Shown here piece after piece: positions 41,564-50,357 of a DNA stretch of 52,343 bases. The position numbers and the translations under genes are program-made. Every line of letters starts with the position of its first letter. The stretch's first letter is position 1. The stretch is from Rubrivivax sp. (GTDB lineage Bacteria > Pseudomonadota > Gammaproteobacteria > Burkholderiales > Burkholderiaceae_C). Location of the stretch: assembly GCA_016789955.1 (NCBI GenBank), contig JAEUPB010000001.1, positions 1 through 52,343 of the forward strand. The letters are read 5' to 3'. The notes beneath the pieces were generated by a model. The model did no database searches. It had not been told where the DNA came from and saw only the letters and a list, made by a program, of their open reading frames with translations.

Positions 41564-41770
41564 ATGCCCACCATCCACATCGAACTCTTCGAGGGCCGCA
41601 CGGTCGAGCAGAAGGCCGCGCTGGCGCGGGAGGTCACCGACGCCTGCGTGCGGGTGCTCGGCGGCTCCGCCGACGGCGTCGACGTGCTGTTCGTCGACGT
41701 GCCGCGCGGCAACTGGGCCACCGGCGGCGTGCTGTGGAGCCAGCGGCCGCCGGCGAAGCCGGCCGGCTGA
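41564..41770 (+). CDS. 4-oxalocrotonate tautomerase family protein
   Basis: A 68-residue small tautomerase. It starts MPTIHIELFEGRT, so removal of Met would leave the catalytic N-terminal proline. The conserved helix VEQKAALAREVTDACVRVLG and the strand DVLFVDVPRGNWATGG follow. These enzymes form hexamers and catalyse keto-enol tautomerisation. It ends the puuD-aldolase-tautomerase unit (25 bp gap to the aldolase) and may process a hydrolytic intermediate of the pathway; no direct evidence. Confidence 0.88.
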   Translation: MPTIHIELFEGRTVEQKAALAREVTDACVRVLGGSADGVDVLFVDVPRGNWATGGVLWSQRPPAKPAG

Positions 41771-41783
41771 CGACAAACGCAGG

Positions 41784-42704
41784 TCAGCGGCCGGTGCCCG
41801 CGCTGCGCTGCGCGAGGCCCACGCAGGCGATCACCACCACCGCGCAGCCCATCGTCCACGCATCGACGACATCGCCCAGCAGCGGCACCGACAGCGCGAT
41901 GGCGAAGAACGGCTGCAGCGCCTGCACCTGGCTCACGCGGACCGGGCCGCCCCAGTCCAGCGCGCGGTACCACGCGAAGAAGGCCGCCCACATCGACACC
42001 AGCGAGACGTAGCCGAACGCCGTCCATGCGGTGCCCGACACCGGCCCGGCAGGCCATGTCCAGAGCGCCACCGGCAGGGCGACCGGCAGCGTGCACAGCA
42101 CCACCCAGCAGATCGTGCGCTCGGCCCCCAGGCTGCGCGTGGCGGCCGCACCCTGCACGTAGCCCAGCGAGGCGCCGAGCACGCCGATCAGCACGAGCGC
42201 GTCGGCCCAGGCCGGCACGAGCGCATCACCGGCACCGCCAGCGGCCCGCCCCGCGGCGTGCACCGCGAGCAGCCCCGCCGTGGCCGCAGCCCAGGCCCAG
42301 AAGGTGCGCCGTTGCGGCTGCCGCAGCGCCAGCGCGGCGCAGACCGCCGTGGCCAGCGGCAGCCCCGCGGTGATCACCGCGACATGCGGCGCACCCACGA
42401 CGCGCAGCGCCAGCGCCAGGGACAGTGGATAGATGATCGCGTTGCCCGCCGCCGCGATCACGAGCGCGCGCGCCTGCCGACGGTCAGGCCAGGGGCTGTG
42501 CGTCAGCCACAGCAGCAGCGCCGACGGCACGGCCGCCACCACCAGCCGGCCGAAGGTGACGAACCACGGCGACAGCTCCGGCGTCGCGTCGGTGCCGGTG
42601 GCCAGTCGCGTCACCGGCAGCGTGGCGCCGAACAGCGCCATCGCCAGCACGCCGAGCGCCAGTCCGGCCGAGGCGCGGCGGTGCGGCGGCTCGTCGGCGC
42701 TCAC
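41784..42704 (-). CDS. EamA/DMT family transporter
   Basis: A 306-residue membrane protein of the drug/metabolite transporter superfamily, with about ten helices in two EamA repeats (LGVLAMALFGATLPVTRLA in the first, LVLIGVLGASLGYVQGAA in the second). Such proteins usually export amino acids or other metabolites. It is the last gene of the minus-strand operon that begins at 49362, 15 bp beyond the stop-to-start gap of the binding-protein gene, so it may export a product or excess substrate of the same pathway (inference). Confidence 0.86.
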   Translation of the reverse strand: MSADEPPHRRASAGLALGVLAMALFGATLPVTRLATGTDATPELSPWFVTFGRLVVAAVPSALLLWLTHSPWPDRRQARALVIAAAGNAIIYPLSLALALRVVGAPHVAVITAGLPLATAVCAALALRQPQRRTFWAWAAATAGLLAVHAAGRAAGGAGDALVPAWADALVLIGVLGASLGYVQGAAATRSLGAERTICWVVLCTLPVALPVALWTWPAGPVSGTAWTAFGYVSLVSMWAAFFAWYRALDWGGPVRVSQVQALQPFFAIALSVPLLGDVVDAWTMGCAVVVIACVGLAQRSAGTGR

Positions 42705-42719
42705 CGCAGCCTCAGCCCG

Positions 42720-43769
42720 TCACCGCTCGACGGTCTTGTTCCAGCGCGTGTTCCATTCGGGGCGCAGCTGGTTGACGGTGTCCCAGTCGATCGTCACCAC
42801 GGTCTTCATGTAGCCCTTGAAGCGCTCCACGGTGGCCTTGGCCGCCGGCGACGCGGGGTCGGTCTTCATGTTGCTGGGGATCTGGTTGCCGAACTCCAGC
42901 GCCGCCGCCTGCGCCTGCGGCGTGAGCAGGAACTCGGCCAGCTTCTGGGCCAGTGCCGGGTTGTCGTTGTTCCTCGTGACGCACTCGGCCACCGTCAGCA
43001 GCACCGAGCCTTCCTTGGGCTGCACGTACTCCATCGGCACGCCGCGCGCCTTCTGCGTGGCCACGCCGGTGGGCGTGAGCGGGAAGATCGCCGCCTCGCC
43101 GTTCTGCACCATCTCGCTTATCTTGGCCGAGCTCGGGATGTACTCGAGCACGTTGGGGCCGATGGTCGAGGCCCACTTCGAGAAGCCCGGGTCGACATTC
43201 TTGTCGTTGCCGCCCTGGATGCGATTGAACATCAGGAAGCCGTGCAGCCCGAAGGTGCTCGACGGCAGCGACTGGAACACCACCTTGCCCTTGAACTTCG
43301 GGTCGGCGAAGTCCATCCACGAGGTCGGCGCGGGCCACTTCTTCTCGTCGAACAGCTTCTTGTTGTAGGCGATGCCGGTCATGCCGACGTTCACGCCCGC
43401 GGCCATGTCGCCGGGCATGCGGGCGCTGGGGTACAGGTCCTTCAGCGCGACGGTGTTCTCGAGCTTCTGGCACAGGCCCATCTTGATGGCGCGCATCATC
43501 ACGCCGTCGTCGAGGAACATGACGTGCACCGGCGGCTTCTCCTTGGCCGCCTGCACCTTGGCCAGGATGTCCGACGACGTGCCCGGCACCACGACGACCT
43601 TCGCGCCGTGGATGCGCTCGAAGGCCGGGAACACGTACTTCGTGTACGAGCGCTCCATGTCGCCGCCGTTCATGCCGATGTAGATCGTCTTGTCCTGCGC
43701 GGCGGCGATGCCCGCGGCGAGCAGCGCCGCCAGCGCGGCCAGGGTGGGGGTGAGGGTGCGTGGATGCAT
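42720..43769 (-). CDS. ABC transporter periplasmic binding protein (PotD/SBP family)
   Basis: A 349-residue binding protein with signal peptide (LTPTLAALAALLAAGIAAAQ) and the core start KTIYIGMNGGDMERSYTKYVFPAFERIHG. GMTGIAYNKKLFDEKKW and the late WNTRWNKTVER are family blocks of the spermidine/putrescine-type and Fe-type binding proteins. It belongs with the ATPase and permeases at 46663-49362, although three dehydrogenase-subunit genes lie between them. The ligand is therefore likely the substrate of that dehydrogenase. Confidence 0.9.
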   Translation of the reverse strand: MHPRTLTPTLAALAALLAAGIAAAQDKTIYIGMNGGDMERSYTKYVFPAFERIHGAKVVVVPGTSSDILAKVQAAKEKPPVHVMFLDDGVMMRAIKMGLCQKLENTVALKDLYPSARMPGDMAAGVNVGMTGIAYNKKLFDEKKWPAPTSWMDFADPKFKGKVVFQSLPSSTFGLHGFLMFNRIQGGNDKNVDPGFSKWASTIGPNVLEYIPSSAKISEMVQNGEAAIFPLTPTGVATQKARGVPMEYVQPKEGSVLLTVAECVTRNNDNPALAQKLAEFLLTPQAQAAALEFGNQIPSNMKTDPASPAAKATVERFKGYMKTVVTIDWDTVNQLRPEWNTRWNKTVER

Positions 43770-43786
43770 GGCGGCCTTTCGTGGCG

Positions 43787-44971
43787 TCAGTGGGGGTGGA
43801 GAATCGGTGCCGCCGTGGCGGCAGCGGGGGTCGTGTAGCGGTCGATGGCGAAGGCGTCCAGCGGCACGCCCGGGTCGCCCCGGTGCACCCAGTTCGCCAG
43901 CGCCTCGCCGACGGCGGGGCCGGTCTGGAAGCCGGCCCCGCAGAAGCCGAAGGCGTGCAGTAGCTGCGGCGTGGTGCGGCTGGGGCCGATCACCGGCTGG
44001 TGGTCGGGCAGCGAGCCTTCGACGCCGCTCCAGAAGCGGATCACCTGCGCCTGCGCCAGCGGCGGGAACAGCTCGGCCATGCGCGCGCACAGCTCGACCA
44101 TCGCCGGGGCGGCGGGTTGCGCGTGCAGCGCGTCGCGCCGCGTGCCGCGGCTGCCGCCCATCACGCAGTTGCCCCGCGCCGTCTGGCGGCCGTAGATGCC
44201 GCCGCCCTCGACGCCGATGTTGACGTCGATGAAGCGCTGCACCGGCTCGGTGACCACCATGCCGGGGTGGATCGATTCCATCGGCACCGTCTCGCCGAAG
44301 CGGTTCGCGACCGCGAGCGCCCAGGCACCGGCGCAGTTCAGCAGCCAGCGCGAGCGCACCTCGAGGCCGTGGCCGTCGGCGAGCTCGAAGCGCGCGCCGT
44401 CGTGCGCGAGCTGGGTGACCTCGCAGTGCTCGACCACGCGGGCACCGGCCGCGCGGGCGGCGCGCGCGAACGCCGGCGACACCAGCCGCGGGTTGGCGTG
44501 CCCGTCTTCGGCGCACCACGAGCCGCCGATCGCCTGCCGGCCCAGCCACGGAAAGGCGCGGCGGAAGGCCTCGCCCTCGATCATCTGCAGCACGAGGCCG
44601 TGGTCGTGCGTGCGCTCGCGGTAGGCGCGCAGGCTGGCGAGGTCGGCTTCGCTGCGCGCCAGCTTCAGGTGGCCCGAGCGCACGTACTCGCCGTCGGTGC
44701 CGATCAGTTCGCGCAGCCGCTCCCACCAGTGCCGCGAGCGCAGCGCCAACGGCAGTTGCACCGGCTGGCGGCCCTGCACGCGCACGCCGCCGTAGTTCAC
44801 GCCGCTGGCGGCGGCGCCGCACAGCCCACGCTCGAGCAGCACCACCGACAGGCCCAGCCGGCGCAGGAACAGCGCCGCGCTGCCGCCGACGATGCCCCCG
44901 CCGACGATGGCCACGTCGGCCTCGACGCGTTCGGTGGCGCGGCGCAGCGCCGGGGCGATGGCGTCAGTCAT
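43787..44971 (-). CDS. FAD-dependent oxidoreductase, HcnC/DAO-type beta subunit
   Basis: A 394-residue flavoprotein of the D-amino acid oxidase (DAO) superfamily. The N-terminal dinucleotide fold reads DVAIVGGGIVGGSAALFLRRLG, with SGVNYGGVRVQGR at the substrate site and a C-terminal GVEGSLPDHQPVIGP and FGFCGAGFQTGPAVGE. The ATG at 44971 is used; it overlaps the upstream gene's stop by 8 bp. With the two preceding genes it makes a three-subunit membrane-linked dehydrogenase like HcnABC, octopine or D-hydroxyproline dehydrogenases, acting on a secondary or primary amine. Confidence 0.9.
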   Translation of the reverse strand: MTDAIAPALRRATERVEADVAIVGGGIVGGSAALFLRRLGLSVVLLERGLCGAAASGVNYGGVRVQGRQPVQLPLALRSRHWWERLRELIGTDGEYVRSGHLKLARSEADLASLRAYRERTHDHGLVLQMIEGEAFRRAFPWLGRQAIGGSWCAEDGHANPRLVSPAFARAARAAGARVVEHCEVTQLAHDGARFELADGHGLEVRSRWLLNCAGAWALAVANRFGETVPMESIHPGMVVTEPVQRFIDVNIGVEGGGIYGRQTARGNCVMGGSRGTRRDALHAQPAAPAMVELCARMAELFPPLAQAQVIRFWSGVEGSLPDHQPVIGPSRTTPQLLHAFGFCGAGFQTGPAVGEALANWVHRGDPGVPLDAFAIDRYTTPAAATAAPILHPH

Positions 44972-46373
44972 CGCGCTGGTCCTGGGGCACCGCGGCGGCC
45001 GCGGGGGCTGCGGCGCCGATGGCATGGATCGGAACCGGCTTCACCGGCGGCTGCCCGCGCAGCCGGCCGACCTCAGCCAGCGAGCGGCCCGTCGCGTGCG
45101 CCAGCACGCGCGCCGCCGCGGCGCCACACATGCGGCCTTGGCAGCGGCCCATGCCGACGCGCGTGAGCGCCTTGAGGCGGTTCAGCTCGGCCGCGCCGGC
45201 GTCGCGCACGCATCGGCGCAGTTCGCCGGCGGTGATCTCCTCGCAGCGGCAGACCACCACGTCGTCGGCGGTGTGCGCCGCCCAGTCGGCCGGCGGCGGC
45301 GAGAGCGTCTCGACGGCCGCCCGGAAGCGCCGGTGCACTTGCAGCTCGGCCTCGAGCCGCTGAGCGTCGCCTCCGGGCACGGTGCTGCCGAAGTCCTCGA
45401 GCGCGGACAGCCCGGCGCGCGCGCCCGAGGCCTCCGCCGCGTCGGCGCCGAGGATGCCGGCGCCGTCGCCCGCGAGGTAGACGCCGCGCACGCTGCTGCG
45501 GCCGGCCGGCGTGCAGCGCGGGCGCCAGGCCTGGTCGGTGTCGTCGAAGTCGAACGCGCAGCCGGCGAGGTCGGCGAGCTGCGACTCCGAGCGCAGGCCA
45601 TGGCTGACGGCCAGCGCGTCGCAGTCGATGCGGCGCGCGCGGCCGGCCGCCTCGAACTCGACCGCCTCGACACGGCCGTGCCCGTGGGCCCGGACCAGCC
45701 GGGCGCCGCGCAGATACGGCACGCCCCGAGCCCGCAACCGCGCCAGCAGCAAAGCACCCTGCAGCGCCAGCCCCGGGCGCGAGAGCAACCTGGCCGCGGC
45801 CCGGCGGCGCGTGCCGGGCGGTGCCGCGTCGAGCACCGCGGCCACGTCGGCACCATGGCTCGCGTACTGCCACGCCACCAGCGGCAGCAGCGGCCCGCTG
45901 CCGGCGAACACGATGCGCGGGCCCAGCAGCACCGCCTGCGCCTTCAGCGCCACCTGCGCCGCGCCGAGCGTGACCACGCCCGGCAGCGTCCAGCCGGCGA
46001 ACGGCAGCACGCGGTCGGTGGCGCCGGTGGCGAGAATCAGCGCGTCGAACGGCTGCACCGACGGCACGCCGCCCGAGAGCAGGTGCAGCACGCCCGGCTC
46101 CAGGTGCCACGCGAGCGTGTCGGCGCGGTGGTCGAGCGACGGGCGCAGCGACTCGAACGCGCGGTGCACCGCCTCGGCCTTCGCGGCGGCGTAGCCGTAC
46201 AGCTCGCGCGCGGGGCGCCGGCGGCCGTCGGGCGGCTGGCGGTAGATCTGCCCGCCACAGCGGGGCGCCTCGTCGATCACCACGGGCCGGTGGCCCGCGC
46301 GCACGAGCTGCTCGGCCGCACGCACCCCGGCCGGGCCGGCGCCGACGATGACGAAGCGGGGCGCGGAGGTCAT
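44964..46373 (-). CDS. FAD/NAD(P)-binding oxidoreductase with BFD-like [2Fe-2S] domain, HcnB-type alpha subunit
   Basis: A 469-residue protein with an FAD site at the N-terminus (FVIVGAGPAGVRAAEQL), a second dinucleotide fold in the middle (IVFAGSGPLLPLVAWQYA) and LAGDGAGILGADAAE. The C-terminus holds a bacterioferritin-associated-ferredoxin-like [2Fe-2S] site with Cys375, Cys377, Cys411 and Cys416 (VCRCEEI and GMGRCQGRMCG). HcnB and OoxA-type subunits have this build. The ATG at 46373 overlaps the stop of the ferredoxin-like gene. Confidence 0.91.
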   Translation of the reverse strand: MTSAPRFVIVGAGPAGVRAAEQLVRAGHRPVVIDEAPRCGGQIYRQPPDGRRRPARELYGYAAAKAEAVHRAFESLRPSLDHRADTLAWHLEPGVLHLLSGGVPSVQPFDALILATGATDRVLPFAGWTLPGVVTLGAAQVALKAQAVLLGPRIVFAGSGPLLPLVAWQYASHGADVAAVLDAAPPGTRRRAAARLLSRPGLALQGALLLARLRARGVPYLRGARLVRAHGHGRVEAVEFEAAGRARRIDCDALAVSHGLRSESQLADLAGCAFDFDDTDQAWRPRCTPAGRSSVRGVYLAGDGAGILGADAAEASGARAGLSALEDFGSTVPGGDAQRLEAELQVHRRFRAAVETLSPPPADWAAHTADDVVVCRCEEITAGELRRCVRDAGAAELNRLKALTRVGMGRCQGRMCGAAAARVLAHATGRSLAEVGRLRGQPPVKPVPIHAIGAAAPAAAAVPQDQRDD

Positions 46374-46666
46374 GCGGGGCTGGTCCGCAACACCAAGCCC
46401 GCAGCCAGCGGCGTGGTGCAGGCGCGCACGCGCGCGCCGGCGGCGTCCCACAGCCAGCAGTCCTGGCAGGCGCCGATCCAGCAGAAACCGGCGCGCGGTT
46501 CGCCGCTCGAATCGGAGCGCCGCGGCACCACGCCCGCGGCCAGCAGCGCGGTGAGCACGGTGTCACCCTGCACGCCGGTGCATGCGCGGCCGTCGACCGT
46601 GAAGTCGAGCGGCGCCGTTCCCGCTTCTGGCAGGCGGCGCAGGAACGGGCGCGCCTCGCTGCTCAC
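46370..46666 (-). CDS. (2Fe-2S)-binding protein, HcnA-type gamma subunit
   Basis: A 98-residue Fer2_4 family subunit. It starts with GTG at 46666, overlapping the stop of the permease (GTGA), and ends overlapping the next start (ATGA). Cluster ligands are Cys62, Cys67, Cys70 (FCWIGACQDCWL) and Cys83 (VRACTTPL). The loop GVQGDTVLTALLAAG is typical of HcnA and of the N-terminal part of sarcosine oxidase alpha. It would pass electrons within the three-subunit dehydrogenase encoded by 43787-46666. Confidence 0.9.
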   Translation of the reverse strand: MSSEARPFLRRLPEAGTAPLDFTVDGRACTGVQGDTVLTALLAAGVVPRRSDSSGEPRAGFCWIGACQDCWLWDAAGARVRACTTPLAAGLVLRTSPA

Positions 46667-47454
46667 CGGTTGCCCACCAGCACGCGGTCGAGGCCGTACA
46701 GCCGGTCGAGCACGATCATCACCACGGCCGTCAGCGCCACGATCAGTGCCGACACCGCGGCCATCATCGGGTCGATCGACTCGGTGGCGATCGTGTACAT
46801 GCGCACCGGCAGCGTCACCGTCTGCGGCGACGTGACGAACAGCGACATCGTCACCTCGTCGAAGCTGTTGATGAAGGCGAGCATCCAGCCGCCAGTGACG
46901 CCAGGCAGCATCATCGGCAGCGTCACGCGGCGGAACACCGTGGCGCGGCTCGCGCCCAGCGAGAGCGCCGCCTGCTCGATGCTGCGATCGAGCCCCGCGA
47001 GCGCGGCCACCACGAGGCGCAGCGCGTACGGCGTGACCACCACGACGTGCGCGATCGTCAGCCACGTGGCGCTGCCGCGCGCGCCCACCAGCGAGAAGAG
47101 GCGCAGCATCGCGACCCCCAGCACCAGGTGCGGCACGATCAGCGGCGACATCAGCAGTGCGTTGAGCGCCTGCCGCCCCGGGAACTCGTGCCGCGCGATC
47201 GCCAGGCCTGCCGGCACGGCCAGTGCCACGGCCGCGGTGGAGGCGGCCAGCGCCACGAAGAGGCTGTTCCAGAACGACTGCACGAGGTCGCCGTGCTCGA
47301 AGATCGCGCGGAACCAGCGCAGCGAGTAGGCACCCCACGGCACCGACAACGTGTTCTCGGGCGTGAACGCCACCAGGCACACGACGACCAGCGGCGCGAG
47401 CATGAAAGCCACCACCAGCGAGTGGAAGGCGAGCGCGACGGGCCCGTTCTTCAT
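46663..47454 (-). CDS. ABC transporter permease (PotC-like)
   Basis: A 263-residue inner-membrane permease with about six helices (first at about 8-30). The EAA loop reads AALSLGASRATVFRRVTLP. It lies 7 bp downstream of the other permease and overlaps the ferredoxin-like gene, tying transporter and dehydrogenase into one transcript. Confidence 0.92.
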   Translation of the reverse strand: MKNGPVALAFHSLVVAFMLAPLVVVCLVAFTPENTLSVPWGAYSLRWFRAIFEHGDLVQSFWNSLFVALAASTAAVALAVPAGLAIARHEFPGRQALNALLMSPLIVPHLVLGVAMLRLFSLVGARGSATWLTIAHVVVVTPYALRLVVAALAGLDRSIEQAALSLGASRATVFRRVTLPMMLPGVTGGWMLAFINSFDEVTMSLFVTSPQTVTLPVRMYTIATESIDPMMAAVSALIVALTAVVMIVLDRLYGLDRVLVGNR

Positions 47455-47461
47455 GCTGTCA

Positions 47462-48316
47462 CTACCCGCCCACGCGCTTGCGATAGCGCCCTTCGAGCAC
47501 GCCGTGATACGCCAGCATCACCGCGAGGTTCACGATCAGCAGCGCCAGCGCCAGCGCCGCGCCCAGCGGCCAGTTCAGCTCGTGCAGGTACTCGTCGTAG
47601 ATCAGCGTGGCCACCATCTTCAGCCGCCGCCCGCCGAGCAGCCCGGGGATGGCCAGCGCGCTGGCGCTGAGCGCGAACACGATCAACCCGCCCGACAGCA
47701 GCCCCGGCGTGATCTGCGGCAGCACGATGCGGCGCAGCACCGTGAACGGCCCGGCCTGCAGCGACAGCGCGGCGTTCTCGACCATCGGGTCGAGCTTCTG
47801 CAGCGAGGTCCACACGGGGATCACCATGAACGGCAGCATCACGTGCACCAGCGCCACGATCACGGCGATCGGCGTGTACAGCATGCGCTGGCGGCCGATG
47901 CCCAGGGCCTCGAAGGCCTGGTTGACGAAGCCGTTGGGCCCGAGCACCAGGCTCCAGCCGAACGCGCGAACCACCACCGACACCAGCAGCGGCGCGAGGA
48001 TGACGAGCAGGAACAGCGAGCGCCATGGTGAGCGCATGCGCGACAGGATGTAGGCCTCGGGCGCGCCGATCAGCATGCACAGCAGCGTGACGAGCCCGGC
48101 CACCCACGCGGTGCGCCAGAAGATCTCGAGGTAGTACGCGTCGCCCAGCAGGTGCGCCCACGCGGCCAGCGTGAGTTCACCCGTCACGCCGCGCTCGTAA
48201 CTGAACTGCTGCACCGACAGCAGCGCCGTCAGCGCCAGCGGCAGCAGCACCATCAGCGCGAACAGCGCCGCGGCCGGCGCGCCCAGCAGGTACGGCGTGG
48301 CGCGGGTCGTGGTCAC
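47462..48316 (-). CDS. ABC transporter permease (PotB-like)
   Basis: A 284-residue permease starting with GTG at 48316, which overlaps the ATPase stop by 4 bp (GTGA). About six helices are predicted (first at about 10-32), and the ATPase-contact loop reads AALSLQAGPFTVLRRIVLP, close to the usual EAA motif. It pairs with the permease encoded next. Confidence 0.9.
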   Translation of the reverse strand: MTTTRATPYLLGAPAAALFALMVLLPLALTALLSVQQFSYERGVTGELTLAAWAHLLGDAYYLEIFWRTAWVAGLVTLLCMLIGAPEAYILSRMRSPWRSLFLLVILAPLLVSVVVRAFGWSLVLGPNGFVNQAFEALGIGRQRMLYTPIAVIVALVHVMLPFMVIPVWTSLQKLDPMVENAALSLQAGPFTVLRRIVLPQITPGLLSGGLIVFALSASALAIPGLLGGRRLKMVATLIYDEYLHELNWPLGAALALALLIVNLAVMLAYHGVLEGRYRKRVGG

Positions 48317-49362
48317 GCCGGCACCACGCGGGCCACGTCGTCGCTCCAGTCCAGCCGCACGGCGGCCTGCTCGGGCCACGGCGCGCGGCCGTCGTTGGCG
48401 CAGCTCACCTCCAGTTCGCCCACTGGCGTGTGCACGCGGTACAGCCACTGGCTGCCGAGGAAGAAGCGCTCGGTGACCGTGCCTGCCAGGCGCCCGGCGG
48501 CCTCGGCCGGCAAGAGGCGGATCTTCTCCGGGCGCAGGCACACGAGTGCCTCGGTGCCACCGCTCGCGTCGCCGGCTTCCGGCAGCGCCACCGCGGTGCC
48601 GTCGGCGAGCTGCGCGCGGCCCGGGCCCAGCACGCGCGCGGCCAGCCAGTTGGTCTTGCCGACGAAGCCCGAGATGAAGCGGCTGGCCGGGTGCTCGTAG
48701 AGCTGCTCGGGGCGGTCGATCTGCGTCGCGCGGCCGGCTTCCATCACCACCACGCGATCGGCGATCGAGAGGGCCTCGGCCTGGTCGTGCGTGACCATGA
48801 TGGTCGTGGTGCCCAGCTTGCGCTGGATGCGGCGCAGCTCGAACAGCATCGCCTCGCGCAATTGCGCGTCGAGGTTGGACAGCGGCTCGTCCAGCAGCAG
48901 CACCGGCGGCTCGATCACCAGCGCACGCGCCAGCGCCACGCGCTGCCGCTGCCCGCCCGAGAGCTCGCGCGGGTAGCGCGCGGCCAGCGCGTCCAGCTGC
49001 ACCAGCTCCAGCATGCGCTGCACGCGCGTCTCGCGTTCGGCGGCGGGCACGCGCCGCATCTCCAGGCCGAAGCGCACGTTCTCGGCCACCGTCATGTGCG
49101 GGAAGAGGGCATAGCTCTGGAACACGATGCCCAGACCGCGCCGGTTGGCCGGCCACGTGGTGATGTCCTGGCCGTCGAGCAGGATGCGGCCGCTGGTGGG
49201 CGGCGCGAAGCCGGCCAGCGCCTGCAACGTGGTGGTCTTGCCGCAGCCCGAAGGGCCCAGCAGGCAGACGAACTCGCCGCGCTCCACCGACAGGCTCACG
49301 TCGACCACGGCGCCGAACGAGCCGTAGTACTTGCAGAGCTTGTCGAGCACCAGGAACGCCAT
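48313..49362 (-). CDS. ABC transporter ATP-binding protein (PotA-like)
   Basis: A 349-residue ATPase and first gene of the importer-dehydrogenase operon. Walker A GPSGCGKTT (residues 37-45 region), Q-loop FQSYALFPHM, signature LSGGQRQR (about 134), Walker B LLLDEPLSNLD, H-loop VTHDQAEA and a TOBE-type C-terminal region are present. It is divergent from the IclR regulator over 139 bp that contain an inverted repeat. Confidence 0.93.
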   Translation of the reverse strand: MAFLVLDKLCKYYGSFGAVVDVSLSVERGEFVCLLGPSGCGKTTTLQALAGFAPPTSGRILLDGQDITTWPANRRGLGIVFQSYALFPHMTVAENVRFGLEMRRVPAAERETRVQRMLELVQLDALAARYPRELSGGQRQRVALARALVIEPPVLLLDEPLSNLDAQLREAMLFELRRIQRKLGTTTIMVTHDQAEALSIADRVVVMEAGRATQIDRPEQLYEHPASRFISGFVGKTNWLAARVLGPGRAQLADGTAVALPEAGDASGGTEALVCLRPEKIRLLPAEAAGRLAGTVTERFFLGSQWLYRVHTPVGELEVSCANDGRAPWPEQAAVRLDWSDDVARVVPA

Positions 49363-49427
49363 GCGAGCCCCTGTCGAACGGGAGGTGCAGTGTGGGTGCG
49401 TGGGTTGGCGCCGTCAACGATGGATAC

Positions 49428-49468
49428 CCGATAGACGAAAGAACCAAAACCAACGTATCGTCTATCGG
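49428..49468. promoter_or_regulatory. Inverted repeat, predicted IclR operator
   Basis: Two perfect 10-bp arms, CCGATAGACG (49428-49437) and CGTCTATCGG (49459-49468), are separated by 21 bp of AT-richer DNA. Arm centres are 31 bp apart, about three helical turns. The site is 33 bp before the IclR start and 65 bp before the ATPase start, well placed to control both divergent units. Confidence 0.75.
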
Positions 49469-49501
49469 AATTCAACAGGAACTGAATGCGACAGTATTCC
49501 G

Positions 49502-50338
49502 ATGGATGACGTGTCTGCAGCCTCCGACGATCGTGCAGTCTCCAGCCTGCACCGCGCGGTGAGCATCCTGAAGGCGCTGGCCGCGCAAGCCCGTGACGGC
49601 CGCCGCGTGAGCGACCTGGCGCGCGAACTGGGCTACACCCAGGCCACCACGCATCGGCTGCTGCAGCAGCTCGTCGACGAAGGTCTCGTCGAGCAGCAGG
49701 CGCAGGGCAAGGCCTACGCACTGAGCCTGGAGTTCTACGCGCTCGCCGCACGCGCGGGCGATGCCAGCGGCCTGCGCGAGTGCTGCCGGCCGGCGCTGGC
49801 GCGGCTGGGCGCGGCGCTGGGCGACAGCGTGTTCCTGCTCGTGCGCAGCGGCTTCGACGCGATGTGCCTGGACCGCTGGGAAGGCCCGTTCCCGATCCGC
49901 AGCTTCACCGGCGACGTCGGCGGCCGCGTGCCGCTGGGCATCGGGCAGGGCTCGATGGTCATCCTCGCGCACCTCGAACGCGGCGAGCGCGACGAGGTGA
50001 TGCGCTACAACGTGCCGCGCATCCGCCACCTCGGCGCGCTCGACGAGGTGTACCTGCGCACCGAGGTCGCGCGCGTGCGGCGGCAGGGTTGGGCCAGCAC
50101 GAACTCGGGCCTCATCGAAGGCATGGCCGGCGCCGCAGTACCTGTGTTCGACCGCAATGGCCGCATCGCCGCGGCCCTCAGCGTGGGCACGCTGACGCAG
50201 CGGCTCGAAGGCGATCGTCTGCCCGTGGTGGTGGAGCTGTTGCAGCGCGAGGCGAGCGCGCTCGCGGCGCAGATCAACCCGTTCGACCGCGCGCTTCGCC
50301 GCCCGGCCGAGGCGCTGGGTGGCGGGCAGGGCGGCTGA
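49502..50338 (+). CDS. IclR family transcriptional regulator
   Basis: A 278-residue IclR regulator. The winged helix-turn-helix is at about residues 14-75 (SLHRAVSILKALAAQA, VSDLARELGYTQATTHRLLQQL) and the effector-binding GAF-like domain fills about 90-260 (VPLGIGQGSMVILAHL, GAAVPVFDRNGRIAAALSVG). The ATG at 49502 matches family N-termini; no strong ribosome site is seen. It is divergent from the importer-dehydrogenase operon, which it most likely controls through the inverted repeat at 49428. Confidence 0.92.
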   Translation: MDDVSAASDDRAVSSLHRAVSILKALAAQARDGRRVSDLARELGYTQATTHRLLQQLVDEGLVEQQAQGKAYALSLEFYALAARAGDASGLRECCRPALARLGAALGDSVFLLVRSGFDAMCLDRWEGPFPIRSFTGDVGGRVPLGIGQGSMVILAHLERGERDEVMRYNVPRIRHLGALDEVYLRTEVARVRRQGWASTNSGLIEGMAGAAVPVFDRNGRIAAALSVGTLTQRLEGDRLPVVVELLQREASALAAQINPFDRALRRPAEALGGGQGG

Positions 50339-50357
50339 AGCACCCTTTGCGCATCCG

